DNA of 64,000 nucleotides from Oikopleura dioica (GCA_907165135.1 OU015568.1:8254501-8318500); one strand, 5' to 3'; shown: positions 22,415-34,414, counted from the stretch's first letter. Made by a program: numbers and translations. The notes: a model not told the origin generated them from the letters alone.

Positions 22415-25400
22415 TTCTCAATAGCCAGGTGTTTCAAATTTCCGCCGCTCCTCGTTCGCTTCTTATTTTTCCTCTAAAGGTTCTCCACTTGAAATTGCCT
22501 TTTCGCCGCTTATATAAATTTCCCCGAAAAAAAAGTGCTTTTTTTTGGAAGATGGCGATCTTGGATCTCTGGCTATTTTTTTCGTGAGTCACACACAGGC
22601 GACTGGTCTCTTTTTTCCCTCCTGAGTAGGTGAGGTAGCTGATTATTCACTTTGTCAACGGCGAAATAGGGTGGGTACGCCCCTTAGCCACCGTAGATGC
22701 AGACGAACACGACAGTTAGATCTTCTGGATTGGCAGTGATCCGGACAGACTGATGAATGGTTCTGTAGGTTTATTATTGTATATCTTGACAGAAGGTCGA
22801 CCTGGATGATCTAATTTAAACCCTCCGTCTTAAAAATTAACCAAAAATATGCTGAAGAAGATGAATTTTTAACTTGTTGAACTAGTAGCTGATATATTCA
22901 TCTACTTTTACGCAATAAAAATGATGAAAATCAAATATCTGTTCGAGCAATTAATTCCTAATCGACGACGAGAATCGGGATAAAAGTCTGAAAATCATAT
23001 TTTCCCAATTTCATTTTCTATTCCAATAGCTTCAAAAACAGCTCTGCACTTCTTAGTCAACTATTTTTACTAAAGCACCAGTTCCTTTCTCTTTTCAGCA
23101 AAAATATCTCTTTTTCGAAATAAAATATTAGTACAATTGTCGATTGTCAGCAAAACTGATACTTTCCTCAAGTGAATTGTTTTAGTTCGTTGCTCGAGGA
23201 GTCTATCTAAATTGCTCGACCGTAAAGAAACATAATGTTTGACGTGAATAATGGCTATCTGACGTACAATGCTAGTTATTTTCCTACTGTCATAAACATG
23301 CCTCTTTATGGGTTAAATTTTCATTGAAAAATAATAAGGTCTAAGGCTAAAAAATGGTTAAAAATATTGGGAGAAGGTCAAGAGTCAGACGAGTATAAAT
23401 TTTCAGACGGTAGAAAAATGCGTTTCGAGGGGCGCTTGAAAAAGAATGTGAAATATGCACGAGTTAGGATGTTCTTTTTATCCGGAGTGGTTGGGTCAGG
23501 CGCCTTCCCTTATGCAAGTGAGCCGGTGTTTATCCAGCTAACTTCCTCTAGAATGCTGTTGCCCATTCCTTGTACGGCCATTTCCTGGATTTATTTACTT
23601 TTAGTAAGCATTTCTTTTGTAGGAAGCAAGTTGAATTGAGTTGAGATCAAATTTTGGTGCTTTCTGGCCACGTAATTTCATCCGAAGAGAATCTATCAAT
23701 CATCGTATTTTCTTTAAAATTGCGCATCAAGTTTCTATCTTCAATTTTTATTTTTGCTTTTGCGGGAAGATAATTTTAAGATTTTCAATCAAGAACCTTT
23801 CGTTTTTCGACAGAATTAAGGGGGTAGCGATCGAAAAGTTTTTTTTTCGCGGAACCCTATATTTTGACCAGAGCTGAAATTTTTACCTTGGATAGTCAAT
23901 TATTTTAGTAAATAAATCCTTGAATCAAGAACTTTGGTGAATATTTTTGTGAAAATAATTATTTCGTGAGAATATTTAATTGATGAATACACTTTTCAGA
24001 CGGCGGCTTTCCAAATTGATAAGTTATTTTCTCATCAATGCGCAATGTTATTGTGCATTCCGCAGAAAACATCGATAAGAAAACTAGTCTTTCTTCACAT
24101 CCCACGGTTCTATCCACGTCAATCTAACGACATCAATTGGGGCAATAGAATTTATGCGTCGATTTTTGATAAAAAAATGATGAAATTTACTGTCAATATT
24201 TGCATCTCATCATATTTTAACATCTTTACTGTACTTTATGAAACTACAGTCATTAAGAAATAGAATCGGTAACCTCCTATAACGCCGTCATCTGTTGCCA
24301 CCCTAAAAAATCGGCAAAGGCCAAGGGCGAGCGAAATTAGCCCCCAACGGGATAGCCAGCTCCTGGTTGAAAACTCCTGGTGTGAAAATTTATCCCCACA
24401 GCGGGTGTATTTACAAATCCGCCCGGCGGGGTCAGTTGTTTTGCCACGTCCTCGGCGGGAGCAAATTTGAACTTTTTAAAAAACTCACAAAGGCGATAAA
24501 ATTTTCCAAGTGGTTTCATATTTTTGCGCCTTACCAGTAGTCAGTCCAGTTTTCAATAGATCGATCCAAGACCATTTTTATTCGTGGAAAACTAAAATAA
24601 GTTTGAAAAATTTTCCAGCCTAAAATAGAATCATTGATTTGTTACAGTCTATGTCAGCTGATTTAAAAACGGAGCTGCTCCAATTTGCGTGAATTCGGTC
24701 GAGTTGCATCTGCTGCCAATTGATGTCTATTGGAGGGTCATTTACCCAGTGTCGGGAATTTTTCACCGTTGCCGGGTCATTAAATCTTTTAGGACACGCC
24801 ACTCAGGCCACACAATGGCCGCCTATTATGCGATTTTTTATGGAAGCACAGACCTCAACAAAATCTTTTTCACGCTCTTCAAATCTGCTTGCTAAGTTGA
24901 TTTAAACTATCGAAATAAATAGATTTTAGCTTTATCAAGAGCGGAAATGAAATTTGAAAAGCCGCTCTTCAAAATGCTCGAAATGCCATTTTTAATTAAT
25001 TAAATTAATTCGCCTTGATTAGGAGTAAAAAAAAGGATAACATTTTCAAGCCGCCTATTATTTCAGCAAGGGCGGTCTCGGTTACTTAACCCCCTTTTCG
25101 GTATTTTCACGGTGGGTTCACTCAAGACCGCGGACCTAAGCACAAGCCCGTTAAACTTTTTAGACGTCAAGACGTAGCGACTTTCCTGGGGGAGAAAAGT
25201 AGCTTTCTAAAAAGGAAAGATACTCATCATTTTCTTCTCTCCTTGGCCTGGAAAAAAGATAGAACCTCTGTTCAAAACAAAAATAATAGTAATAAAAAGA
25301 CGAATCTTTCTTCGATTATTTTCAAAGCCTAAGAAAGATCTTCTTAGATTGAAGCATGCTTTCTCCAAAAGTTAAGAGAACTAAAACGATAATGAATACA

Positions 25401-28400
25401 TGCTGAGGTAAACTAAGAGCAAGAAAGAGTTCCTTAGCTCAAGAGTTCCATAGTCCATAGTTGGTCTTGGTGGTTGGTAAATTGATGGTGGACCGCCGTG
25501 GCGCGCGGTAGTTGTCTAGCGCACCCTAGCCACCCCCGCGCACTGGGGCCCCGCCGGCCACGAAGGGCAAACGCGAGCCGAGAGCCACGACTACACAATC
25601 AACACGCCACGATGCCAACTCTCACACAGCATCTCACACACACACATAGCCGCACACGATAGATAGATCCACGCAGGGTCCTTCACCTTAGTTGAAAACA
25701 ACGAGGAGTACCACTTTAGAGAGCTCAAAATCAGCAGAGAATTCTGACAGAAGCCAACTTCCTTCAGAGACCCTTACCGTACCCGCTGCTCCTCTTAACT
25801 CTCATTCATCGCTAGAATTAAGGGGAGCAGCGTGAAGGGTCTCCTCCAATGGACTATCGGTGATTTTTCGTTAGGCAGTGAGTTGATAGCGCCCTGTAGA
25901 GTGGGTTTAGCAACTAAACGAGGCCTATCCTTACTCGCCACAACGAAGCGCTGAATGCTCGACTGCCGCATTTATTTACATTACGTAATAACCCCCTTTC
26001 CTTGCTTCGTTTGCAGCTGACCTTAGACCCGGGCGAATAATTGAGTTATCCAAACTGGAGAATGCAAAATAGCATTATTGCCAAAGCACTTTTTATTTCA
26101 GGCGATGTTTTGGCAACTCAACAATATCGCTGCCGCGTCGCTTAGAAACTCTTGTCGAGAGCCTTAGTCTCGAGCTCGTGTAAAGGAGAGCTCACTGGCG
26201 TCGATTTTTTTTAACTACCGGCGTGGCATTTTTTAAGGGTGGCTCGTTTTCTTCTTTTGTTTGAGAGTTGATCAACTTGAGTTTACACTTTTGCCGGCAG
26301 CGTCTCTCAGTCCGCCGAAACGTGGCAAGGGTCAATCGAGTGCTGCACTGCTGAAATTGTCATTGTTGACACTGAAACCCTTAATTTCAGGCTAAGCTAA
26401 GGGGAAAGGGTTGAAGATTGAAATGGCTAAACATGTCAAATTTCAAATTAGGATTAGTTTTGAAGAGAAAATAGGAGAAAAACCCTTTCGGTTTATCGCC
26501 CTCTACCCCCTTAAAATCTTTTGTAAAGCCTGATTTCTATCTATTTTAAGGGCTGATTGAAGGGAATCCCTTGGAAAATTAGCAGTTGTATGGTATTATG
26601 TCTAAATAAATCGCAAGTAAGCATTTGTTACGTAAGAGCGACCTTAGACTCGTCCCAAAGCCGGTATTGAGATTCTCAAGGAATGAATTTTTCATTTCAA
26701 AGAACTCCATTCCGCTTGCAGCTGGACACGTTCACACAGGCACAACTGATGTTTCCGCACTGTTTCAAGTGTTCCTGAAATATAGGAATTTCTTTAGGGA
26801 CTGCATCGATTGCACAGTGACTTTTTCACCAAAGAGGTTAATTTGGTTTCTACTGAATTTTCTTGCAAAAGAGATTTCTCTTTCTTTTGCTCTTGGCGTA
26901 TTTTGGCAGTTGGCCAGAGTAGAGTCAAGTAAGCGGGGCTCAATTTTATTTAATTCAGTGATCAATATCCGGAATAGCAATTACTAAAAAGGGTCGATAA
27001 CGGAAGAGTTAATGAGCCGGGGCCCACTGAACCACAGAATACTTCAAGTCAAAGTGGGGAAGTGTGAATGCACCTGCAACCGGCCTCTTCAACCGCTGAA
27101 TCGCGAAATCGCGGCAAAAATGGTCGAAATTATCGACGCAGCTTATGTGAACCGATCCTTCAAACGCTCAGTTTGCAATAAAGTTTCGGATTTATGTCTT
27201 TTTTGATAGATTTTTGGCCAAAAAAACGGTCAGTTCCAAGAAAGAAGCTTTTCAAATCAGCTCATTTCGAGGGTTTTTTCCCATTGCAATTTCTGTCGGA
27301 CGAGAGTGGGCTTCGAGTGGTGAATTCAACTGCCTTGCTGGCCAACAACTTATACAATAGGAGTTTTGTTTCCCAAATAAACAGAATGTCACCCACCGGT
27401 CGTGGTTCTAACCCAGCGCCGCCAATCGCCGCAGCATTTTTAGATACGCGCTACATTCGCGCGCTCGTGTTTTTGAAACATTTTGCTTTCAACAACTTGC
27501 AACAAGAATCACCTAAAAAGCCCTGCCTAAACAGGACGTCACGTGACAGGGAAATTAATGGCCGTCTTCTAGCCGTTTTCTGTTGACGTTTCGAATTTGA
27601 CATTTTGATTATAATCTAAGAAAATATCGCACGCTTTCTCAAATTTATTCAAATGCTATCCGCCTCATCAGCAATTCTGGACTCGTTTCGCTGCCTAACT
27701 AGTGCTTTTCCACTCTTCAATATACCCTGAATTTGTATTTTTACGGATGGACAAGAAAAAAATGGATATTTTTTAACCAAAAAGGTCGAAAATTGGGCCG
27801 GTAATTGTGGATTTTTAGAAATAAATGAATTTTGTTCATTTCAAGAGGAGAGCCTTAAGAATTCTTGTTCATAAAAAAGTTCGCAGCTGGTAGTTTTATT
27901 TTGACGACATGTTTACTGCTGCCGGTAATAACTCAGAAAAAAACCAAGTCTACGCAAAAATCTTAATCAAGCTATAAAAGCTCAAAAACCTTCAACCTTT
28001 TGGAAAAGAAACCCCCCTTTGTCTTGCCACTCGATTGTGGAATCGAATCGAGCTCAAAGAAATCCGCCGCGGGAAAAGCTTCCTTTTACAAACAGAATTT
28101 TTTTGTTGCTGAGAGTCATGATTTTCCGGTCTAATTTTAGGGAGAAAATAGGGCGCTTCCGCCCTTTATCTTTTTCATAAAGAAAGATGCTCGATTTTCA
28201 GCACTCATGTGTGAAAAAAGGGATCATAATCATTAGGACTCTTTATGGGTATCCATTGATCTGTTCCACATTGACTCTGTCTGACTGTAATAAACATTGC
28301 GTAATGGACTTTCTCGCCGGGTTGGTTTTCGGCAAAAGTATTCGACTAATCCATCTTTGAAATAAATTTGCAAGATGCTAACTTTGATCGATCAATAAAC

Positions 28401-28654
28401 AAGGATAAGTAATCACGTTGTTAAATGTGCAAGTTACTCGCCCCAGCGGGCAGGGCACCTCTGAGCACACCAAACATCTTTCCAAACTAGCAAATTTGGC
28501 AATCTTTTTCATATTGCGATATTGGAAAAGTGTCATCAGCTGACCCCCGATATTTCATATTTCAGAAGGCATTGATTTTAACACATTTTTTTAGGGGCAA
28601 GCGGTCCAAAAACTGATTTATTGAGCTTTCTCTCTTTTAGAAAATTTACCTAGT
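22415..28654. other. Long non-coding stretch
   Basis: 6.2 kb with no supported gene. It holds short, isolated ORFs without recognisable motifs, a GC-rich patch (~25490-25620), a short CA repeat (~25640), a hairpin (25767-25843) and AT-rich sequence. It could hold regulatory DNA, decayed transposons or a gene with very short exons that I cannot recognise. Confidence 0.4.
25767..25843. repeat. 77-bp stem-loop
   Basis: GAGACCCTT pairs with AAGGGTCTC, and inside it CGCTGCTCCTCTTAA pairs with TTAAGGGGAGCAGCG with one mismatch, around a ~20-nt loop. The length and mismatch pattern would suit a small-RNA precursor or a transposon end; neither is shown. Confidence 0.55.
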
Positions 28655-28660
28655 GACACC
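28655..28660. repeat. Target-site duplication, left (GACACC)
   Basis: The same six bases follow the right terminal repeat at 53953-53958. Confidence 0.85.
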
Positions 28661-28782
28661 CGTCGTAATTATCTATTTAAGCCGACTACTAGGACACTAA
28701 TGTAAACACCGGAAGGTCACCGGATGTTATTCTCTTCCGGTAAACTTCCGGAAAAGAATAACATCCGGTGACCTTCCGGTGC
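28661..28782 (+). repeat. Left terminal inverted repeat of the Polinton
   Basis: 122 bp matching the reverse complement of 53831-53952 with one mismatch seen (TAATGTAAAC against TAATATAAAC). It contains an internal perfect palindrome, with 27-nt arms running from CACCGGAAGG to CCTTCCGGTG around a 21-nt centre. Confidence 0.92.
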
Positions 28783-28964
28783 GTATGGTTAAACTTCCTG
28801 TTATGAAAATAAAATGAAAACATAAACAAAAAAAAAAGCATTCGTCTTCATCGTCTTCTTCTTCCATCGTCTATGAACTTTTTCCACGTGACCATATAGT
28901 TTCTAGAATAATTAAAAGCATATATTTTTTATTTTATAAACAGCATTCTTATTAATTTATCGTC

Positions 28965-29390
28965 ATGACTAACTTCCCGATTCCTTGTCCGATTTGTAAC
29001 GAGCAGGTAACCAACAACCGAATAAAGGGGGATCACATGGAAAAGGTTCATAGGCAGGGTCTCCGCGAAAAACCTTAACCCTAGCCGGCCAAAAATGATT
29101 TTTCTCGGGTACCAGTCAAGATACTCCATATTTGGCGTCAGGGATTTACCTGCAAATAAGAATATACAAATGATAAAGGTCAAATTATATGGTCTTGGGG
29201 AATTAGAGTAAAGCCTGTCTATCAAGATGTAATAGAAAAAAAACCGCTCCAGAATGATTTTCTAAGAAAATTTACGTTTAATATTGTGAGGTACTTCCGC
29301 GTAGACCCTAATCAAAGACGATGGCGAAGATACCAAATTTGGGTGCGAGAAGACGATGAAAGCGACGAAATAGAATGCAGGATAGATTAA
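28965..29390 (+). CDS. Small C2H2-like zinc-finger protein (Polinton accessory)
   Basis: Exon 1 (28965-29058) encodes a single finger-like motif CPIC...HMEKVH. A GT-AG intron of 102 bp keeps the frame into exon 2 (29161-29390), which encodes a Trp/Arg-rich segment (QRRWRRYQIWVRED) with an acidic end. The joined product is ~107 residues. It might bind DNA, perhaps the nearby terminal repeat, but this is inference. The two-exon model rests only on phase and splice signals. Confidence 0.45.
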
Positions 29391-30477
29391 AATTTTACTT
29401 TTACCTTAGTGGGTCAGGGAGCACCATCTATGGATCACTGGTCAAAAAATCAGCACTTAGGACGAAGTGATTTTTAACTTAAAAAAAAGAAAGAAACTGT
29501 CGGGTATTTATCGATTAGCTACCCTTTTGCCACTTAGCAACTATTCTCACTTAGGGTTAGGCTTAGGAAACAGCCTTACTTGGAGAATTACTCCATGCAT
29601 AATCTTCGATCTCTCAGTCCTGACTCGTGGTTCCAACCTGGGCTCGGCAACCTGTGTGGAAAACCTGAGTCAGGTCCGAAAGCTCTCTCCAAAGTTCAGA
29701 ATAGATAAGATAGGTAATTATACGTCGACTAGTATAATAGTCTAGTCCTCTTCTAGTTGGATGACTTTATCCGATGCTGAAACCAAAACCCAAATCCAAA
29801 CCAAATTTTAATCTCAGACAGATGGAACTGGGACAAGGATACCCAAGCGTTCCGCGAACGAAGGCGAGGACGTCGAACTGAGCTCGACATGAGCGAAAGG
29901 AACGGTGATAGAGATTAACTCTGCGTGGAAAGGAAAATTGTATGTGTAGTATATTAACCTTTTCCCGCCAGGGTGCATCTTGACAAAAATTACTTTTTCC
30001 GAGAAGTACTTTGACTTTTGCAAAAGTTAAAATTTGTAGAGCTACGTTTTGTTTCCAAATTTCCTGAGTCCGAATTTCCGGACATTTTTTGGATTTTGCG
30101 GTTTTTTAAGTGGGACACTGCAAAATCGACCATGGTCAGAATTTCTGGGCAGATTCAAATTATTTTTATCCGTATACCATCATTTTTAGAATAAAAATTT
30201 TAGAGGCTCATATTTCAAGCGATGCGCCTCCTGTCGTGCATTTGGCAGATTGACTTTAGAAATTTTTGTTATAATGATCAAACGCTTTTCTTGAATTTCT
30301 GAAAAACTCTTAAAACGACGCTTTAAATAGCTTTGAGGTATACATAAAAATAATCAGCTAAGTCTCATTTTTTTTAAAATGAAAACAATCTTGATCAAAA
30401 GTCTATCGAATATCTAGCAACTCTTAAATCTTCAATCTAGAATATCGATTTCTCACTCTTCCTTAGAAATTTCGTTT
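29391..30477. other. Polinton non-coding stretch
   Basis: About 1.1 kb between the zinc-finger gene and the acidic-protein gene. ORFs are short and lack motifs on both strands. I see no supported gene. Confidence 0.4.
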
Positions 30478-32030
30478 ATGTCGCTGGAATCAAACATTTG
30501 TGCGTTGAACAAGAATTGTATTTGGAAATTTTACTTCCGACGGAAGGCGCGGCGCATGGCAACTCATGCGTCGCAAGTTGTAAGCGCACTGATCTCGCCG
30601 ATAAAACTCGACAAAGATAAGGAAACTTCATCAGATATCAAATTGAAAATGTTCGATCTACCTTCTAATCCTGACGGCATCGCCCAAGCTTACAACCTAA
30701 CAAACCAATTTATACTTTTACTGGGAGCACTCTGGACTACTATCAGAGACCAATACATTTTGGCGGTCGATAAAGAGACCTATCTTCGTCGAATTCGTAA
30801 GTTATTCTTGTTCCACTACTATCAATCATCTCATTTTTAAGGTGGTCTTCTCGACCATTTGGACTTTGACATGCCCCTTGTGGCAAGACTCGAAGACATG
30901 ATTGAGAACTCAGACGGAGAAATTGACATTGACGATTCCAGCGACGCATCCTCCTCCTCCGAAGATGACTCTGATGATGATGAAACCTACTATCCTAGCT
31001 CTCCTCCAAAAACAAGATGTAAGAGTCAACGTTCAAGCAAATTCTTGATTGTTTTTTTAGCTGCCAAACGAAGATTGTTCGAATCTGATGAGCCGGAACA
31101 AAAGCGACCAAAAATTGACCAGCTCGATCAGCTTGAAAATGATGAAGTTGACAATGGAAGCGATAATGGGGAAGACATCGACGCTGAGGCTGAAGAGGAC
31201 GACGCTGCTGGAGATTCTGACGTTTTTGAAGCTGACGACGCAGCTGAAGAAAACGACGCAGCTGAAAGCAACGATGATAGCGGCGCTGATACTGGTCCTG
31301 ATAGCGAGGAAGAATGGGCGACTCGTCCAAAGTCGCAAAAGAATCAACTTTGGACTCAAACGACCTGGGACATGTGCCAACCTTCCACGAGTCGAGCATC
31401 AATGTTCACACCGCCGCCGACGCCTCCTCCATTTGACTCTCCCCGTCCTCAACCATTTGAGTTTCCTTCTCCGGCTGGACGACCATCTGTTATTCAATCT
31501 CCTCGGGTTCCCGAATTCCGACCGATTTCCATTCAACAAATGATGGCTTCAGCAATCCCAACAAGTAAATATTTTTATTTAAGCTTCTATTAATTTTCAT
31601 CAAGTTGATTTGACTGGAGATTCGTCTTCCGACGATGACGATCAAGTTGTCCCAGGTAATTTGAACTTTCGAATCCCTCTCTAACAATTATCTAGCGATA
31701 GACATTGCCTACGCTGATAGTACTTTCGACTCCTTGGACGGCGAACAATTCCAGCAGATCGTCGATGAGAACGACGCTCAAGCAAGAGCAGAAGAAATCC
31801 GTCAGCTGCAATCGGAGCTGGAGAATCCGTCAAGAGGAGGTACTCCTGATACGATTATCGATGCTTGCTTATCGCCGTATCTTTTAGGGGAGACTCTGGA
31901 CACAGCACTCAGCATGGGACTCATCACACGAGAAACTACCGAGTTCATCGACGAAGTTGCTGAGATGATGGAAGACGAAGAAGATCCTCCCGCCACCGTG
32001 ACGCCAGAAAAAACCTTTACTGAGCTTTGA
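30478..32030 (+). CDS. Acidic nuclear-type protein with SUMO-interaction-like motif (Polinton)
   Basis: Five exons joined by GT-AG introns of about 38-57 bp. The N-terminal ~105 residues look folded. A Ser/Asp/Glu-rich tract follows (SSSEDDSDDDETYY), then a basic nuclear-localisation-like stretch (EQKRPKID), a long Asp/Glu/Ala region and a Pro-rich patch. A tiny exon (~31605-31654) encodes IDLTGDSSSDDDD. A hydrophobic core (D/I-L-T) next to phosphorylatable acidic Ser is the SUMO-interaction pattern. The C-terminus ends in EKTFTEL. A polyadenylation signal AATAAA lies near 32089. No homologue is recognised; a role in host nuclear factor binding is inference. Confidence 0.65.
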
Positions 32031-32197
32031 ATTCCTTCCTCTTTGCAAACTCTTCTGTTTCCTTACTTCCGGTGATTTAGTTTCTTTCAATAAACATGCT
32101 TTGGTGAACTTCCGTTGTTTTTTTAGCACTGATTTGAGGCATTGATTTAGGGCATAAAAATGAGCTTGATAGCTCAAAAATTATCATTAAAAAAAAA

Positions 32198-32443
32198 ATG
32201 AATCGCAGCGCACCAGTCTCAGAAGAATTTCCTTTTCTCGACTTGATTTGCAAAATCAACGAAGAAATCATCAGCCAGAACAAAGCTGCTACAACCCTTG
32301 TTGCACTCGCGATCGCTGGTTACTGCTGGATGGCAATCAAGATTTGCAAGATGAAGCCAAAGAAGAAGTCGACTGCGAAAAGAGCCTCGATCGTCGTTAC
32401 TGATTCTGATCCTGCTTTGTCTCCTCAAGATTCTTGGGTATGA
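32198..32443 (+). CDS. Small single-span membrane protein (Polinton)
   Basis: 81 residues in a single exon: an acidic N-terminus, a predicted transmembrane helix (TTLVALAIAGYCWMAI), a basic juxtamembrane stretch (KMKPKKK) and a polar tail. By the positive-inside rule the C-terminus would be cytosolic. A polyadenylation signal lies near 32562. It is the first of four membrane-protein genes in a row. Function unknown. Confidence 0.55.
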   Translation: MNRSAPVSEEFPFLDLICKINEEIISQNKAATTLVALAIAGYCWMAIKICKMKPKKKSTAKRASIVVTDSDPALSPQDSWV

Positions 32444-32610
32444 TATGCTTTCTATCCTGCTCGAACTCCTGCTTGTTAAACACGTTGGATTCTTTTTTTA
32501 GTTTTTATTGTGTCTGTGATTTGATAAATATGATTTGGAACTGTTAAGAAATATATATTTCAATAAATTTGAACATGATTAGGCACTTGAAGTTAAATAT
32601 TTATGGCAAA

Positions 32611-32820
32611 AAAATATCAGTTTTTGGCTAGTTTTGAAGTGGCAGGTTGTTATTCGCTTGCAAAAAAGATTAGCTGTTTTACATAAGGTTTTATCGTTGA
32701 CGTTTCAATTATGTTTTATCAATAAAATATCAGTTATGGCTAGTTATGAAGTGGCAGGTTACAATACGCTTGAATTAGCTAGTTTCAATAAGGTTAACGT
32801 TTCAATTATGTTTTCCGTGA
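32611..32820 (+). repeat. Two ~100-bp direct repeats
   Basis: TATCAG...TGGCTAGTT.TGAAGTGGCAGGTT is followed by AAGGTT..(A)ACGTTTCAATTATGTTTT in both copies (32615-~32713 and ~32727-32812). It lies in the 3' intergenic region between a membrane-protein gene and the opposing acidic-protein gene. Confidence 0.7.
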
Positions 32821-32844
32821 AAAGTAAAATGATCTTGCAATATT

Positions 32845-33218
32845 CTACTCTTCCATCATGTCGATCTGGTCACCATCACATTCCATCTCTTCATCCACGC
32901 TGTCGACTTCCATTTCCTTGTTCACGCTGTCGATTTCCATTTCCTCGTTCTCGGTATCTACATCCATTTTCGCGGTCATTTCCCATTCCATTCCTTCGTT
33001 GTTTATTTTCATCTTGGCCATCATTTGTGTTGCTAGCTCGACATCCTTGTTGAATTCTACTTCAGCTTTAATTTGATTAACTTTTGAATTTCGGCTGTTA
33101 AAATACCTTTGATAAGGATGAATAGGTCGGAAACTGAGCGAAGATTTTCGTTTTTGATTGCGTCTATGATCTTTCGCTCCCACGGGGTCAAGGGGCGCTC
33201 GGAATCGAGTTCTCTCAT
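32845..33218 (-). CDS. Short acidic repeat protein (Polinton; one frame break)
   Basis: From the ATG at 33218, MRELDSERPLTPWERKIIDA reads on to about 33085. A single-base shift in a run of As (~33088) then brings the reading into a Glu/Met/Asp-rich tail with near-repeats of EMEIDSVNK and EMEVDSVDE, ending MMEE. The frame change could be an assembly error, since both parts look coding. An E2F-like site lies about 20 bp upstream of the start. Function unknown. Confidence 0.5.
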
Positions 33219-33239
33219 CTTGCTTCGCTCTGCGCTTTT

Positions 33240-33248
33240 TTTGGCGCC
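33240..33248. promoter_or_regulatory. E2F-like site in a GC-rich promoter region
   Basis: TTTGGCGCC, an exact match to the classical E2F/DP core and nearly palindromic with its flanks, lies in a GC-rich stretch (33237-33370) about 22 bp upstream of the minus-strand ATG at 33218. The region is otherwise surrounded by AT-rich sequence. Function is inference from the motif. Confidence 0.4.
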
Positions 33249-33506
33249 AGTTTGGCTGGTCCTGCGGTGCGCGCGCCTGCCGCAGGCTAGGTTCACGCGT
33301 GCGGGGGTTGAAAAGGCGAATCAGCGGAGCGCCCGCTCAAGGGCGGGCCAATTTCAAGCACGCACTTTGCCCTGCACTTGCATCTTCGAAAGAGAATCAT
33401 TCTGCAGAGAAACAAAAAGAGAAATATCGAAATTTCCTTTCTGCCTTTCAATTTAAATTCTTAGGCTGACTATAAATAATAAATAGAGATAAACTGTCAT
33501 ATATCA

Positions 33507-33635
33507 GCAGCCGCAAGCGGCTTGTTGATTAAGCAAGTCTTTCTGATTCTTATATACGCAGTCGCGAGCGACTTCTTGATTTTTTTTTAGCTCATCTGAT
33601 TTTTTCTTTACGCAGCCGCAAGCGGCTTCTCGATT
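33507..33635. repeat. Three spaced palindromic repeats, GCAGCCGCAAGCGGCTT type
   Basis: Copies at 33507-33530, 33558-33581 and 33612-33635, spaced 51 and 54 bp. Each has a hairpin core (GCCGC..GCGGC or GTCGC..GCGAC) followed by TTSTTGATT-like sequence. The middle copy carries compensating changes on both arms, so the stem is kept. They lie between divergent genes. Confidence 0.7.
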
Positions 33636-33698
33636 TTAAATTATCTTCTCTTCAACTCTTTACTTTTAATAAGAGCTAAACAAGTTTTGGGTTCAGAG

Positions 33699-34326
33699 AT
33701 GAGACGATTCGTTGTTCATCTCCCAGGTGGAGACGATGATGTCTCGACGACTGACTTTCCCTCGACGTCCAAGACTGGCTTACCCTGGGAGTCCACCACC
33801 AGCACAGCCGAGGAAATGACAAGGACTTTGTTAGACAATCCAAAGTCGGACAACTCAAGCTTGCTCAAAGCAGCCTGCTTGCAAGGTAACCGCGAGTGTA
33901 TGAGCGATAGTTTCAATTATCTTACTTAGCCGCAATCGGGTCAACGATCTGGCTCATACTCATTCTGATGTACAGATATCGAGTGCGTATAAGAACCTGG
34001 ATCTGGGACTGCAAGAGAATTCTCACCCAGGGAAGTCCTCACCCGAAAGGTAAATTTCAATTCTTTAGTCTCGAACTCATACAAGAATAATAGATAACAG
34101 AAAAGACGAAACAATCAAAGAAGACGAAGGTTCAAGAAAGGACGAGGGCAAAAGGAACGATGAAGACATCCAGGAAGTTGACGAGAGCAAGCCAAAGAAG
34201 AAGAAAAAGTATGAAGAATGGGGTCCAAACGAGAAGCACGAGTTCGTGATGCCCGAGTGGCTCAAGTGGAACGGTACCTGGCGAAAGAAAAAAGAAGATG
34301 GAAAGCCAAAAATTCAGGAAGTCTGA
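33699..34326 (+). CDS. Single-span membrane protein with Lys/Glu-rich tail (Polinton)
   Basis: Three exons with GT-AG introns (~33885-33930 and ~34050-34093). The first exon encodes a polar Ser/Thr/Asp-rich N-terminal region (~65 residues). Exon 2 has a transmembrane segment (IGSTIWLILILMY) followed by an Arg-rich stretch. Exon 3 is a highly charged tail (SKPKKKKKYEEW) ending in KPKIQEV. The pattern suggests a type I or III membrane protein with a cytosolic tail. No homologue recognised. Confidence 0.55.
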
Positions 34327-34414
34327 AAAGAACTGTTGACATGAAAGTTTTTGAATGATGATAGCGAGTTTAATGCAATACTTTTTCATTTAAAAGACTG
34401 AATCTCGGGTGATT

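Noticed and set aside
27400-27430. tRNA-like B-box (GGTTCTAACCC)
   Set aside because: No matching acceptor or anticodon stems could be folded around it.
22415-28654. Several 60-130 codon ORFs between Rho and the Polinton
   Set aside because: No start context, splice continuity, motifs or paralogue support; composition is that of the non-coding background.
33507-33635. CRISPR-like array of three repeats
   Set aside because: Only three imperfect palindromic repeats, no cas genes, and a eukaryotic context.
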